This document shows, piece after piece, positions 14,711-15,040 of a DNA stretch of 15,040 nucleotides. The notes under the pieces were generated by a model, which did no database searches, was not told the origin of the DNA, and saw only the letters and a list, made by a program, of their open reading frames with translations. Source of the stretch: Scleromatobacter sp045810265 (GTDB taxonomy: Bacteria; Pseudomonadota; Gammaproteobacteria; Burkholderiales; Burkholderiaceae_C); contig JBJMWF010000137.1 of NCBI GenBank assembly GCA_045810265.1, forward strand, positions 1 to 15,040, in the 5' to 3' direction. A program made the position numbers and the translations under genes. The stretch's first letter is position 1. Each line of letters starts with the position of its first letter.

Positions 14711-15040
14711 ATGGCCAATGCAGTATTCGAACGCGACCCGAAGTCGCTGCACAGCTTCGCCGAGTTCTACCGGTTCTACCTGAACGAGCACCAGGATCCG
14801 ACCTGCCGCCGGCTGCACTTCATCGGCTCGACGCTGGCGCTGATCTGCCTGTGGTCCTTGCTGTGGACGCACGAGCCGCTGTTCTTCGTCGCCGCGCTGG
14901 TCTGTGGCTACGGCTTCGCCTGGGTCGGCCACTACGGCTTCGAGAAGAACCGTCCGGCCTCGTTCAAGCGCCCGCTCTGGAGCTTCATGGGCGACTGGCG
15001 CATGTACTTCGACATCTGGACCGGCAAGATCGCGATCTGA
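14711..15040 (+). CDS. Mpo1-like (DUF962 / YGL010w family) membrane protein
   Basis: This is a complete 109-residue protein whose TGA stop is the last three bases of the window. Seen directly: the family's conserved NEHQDP (25-30), RLHFIGST (34-41), GYGFAWVGHYGFEKNRPASF (66-85) and a closing SFMGDWRMYFDIWTGK segment. Two hydrophobic helices lie at about 36-52 and 56-75, so it is probably an inner-membrane protein. The yeast relative Mpo1 is an Fe(II)-dependent dioxygenase in alpha-oxidation of 2-hydroxy fatty acids; the conserved histidines H27, H36 and H74 are candidate metal ligands here. The same chemistry in bacteria is inference. GAGGGGA (14699-14705) six bases before ATG 14711 supports the start. 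It lies 93 bases after the hydrolase on the same strand; co-transcription is possible but not shown. Confidence 0.9.
   Translation: MANAVFERDPKSLHSFAEFYRFYLNEHQDPTCRRLHFIGSTLALICLWSLLWTHEPLFFVAALVCGYGFAWVGHYGFEKNRPASFKRPLWSFMGDWRMYFDIWTGKIAI

Noticed and set aside
1..15040. Defence system, prophage, transposon or CRISPR content
   Set aside because: Every long coding frame belongs to metabolism, efflux or signalling families. No integrase, transposase, nuclease or regular repeat array was found on either strand.

Overview
The window is GC-rich chromosomal DNA with dense, mostly single-direction gene blocks. It is housekeeping and physiology rather than a mobile or defence island. Codon use (strong G/C third-position bias), the gcvP–sdaA pairing, and the flavour of aroC and of the intergenic palindromes suggest a betaproteobacterium of the order Burkholderiales (Comamonadaceae or the Rubrivivax/Leptothrix/Roseateles side). 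This placement is inference from recognised protein families, not from a marker gene. I see no tRNA, rRNA, CRISPR array, insertion sequence, integrase or phage gene.

Layout. (1) Positions 2-3098, plus strand: the 3' part of gcvP (glycine decarboxylase), then sdaA (iron-sulfur L-serine deaminase), then a small predicted lipoprotein of unknown function. A repeat-like GC-rich segment separates gcvP and sdaA. Glycine cleavage yields methylene-tetrahydrofolate, with which a second glycine can become serine; SdaA converts serine to pyruvate. The pair therefore reads as a glycine/serine catabolic module. (2) Positions 3125-3159: a perfect hairpin between converging genes. (3) Positions 3181-9266, minus strand: aroC (chorismate synthase), a 226-base gap, then a membrane fusion protein and an RND inner-membrane pump. 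The pump is longer than usual, with an insert before TM7 and about 115 extra C-terminal residues that include three more hydrophobic segments. No outer-membrane TolC-like gene and no local regulator gene are present. (4) Positions 9457-11811, plus strand: a membrane-anchored PAS-PAS-GGDEF-EAL protein with both c-di-GMP synthesis and breakdown motifs intact, preceded by a 12/12 inverted repeat. (5) Positions 11827-11907: a long nested inverted repeat between converging genes. (6) Positions 11926-12390, minus strand: a two-CBS-domain protein. (7) Positions 12519-15040, plus strand: metY-type O-acetylhomoserine sulfhydrylase, an alpha/beta hydrolase overlapping it by 4 bases, and an Mpo1-like (DUF962) membrane protein that ends exactly at the window edge.

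I found no convincing undescribed multi-gene system. The points most worth a second look are the extended RND pump, the three GGACAGAY copies with a palindrome upstream of the efflux genes, the dyad upstream of the GGDEF/EAL gene, and the two families of intergenic palindromic sequence.
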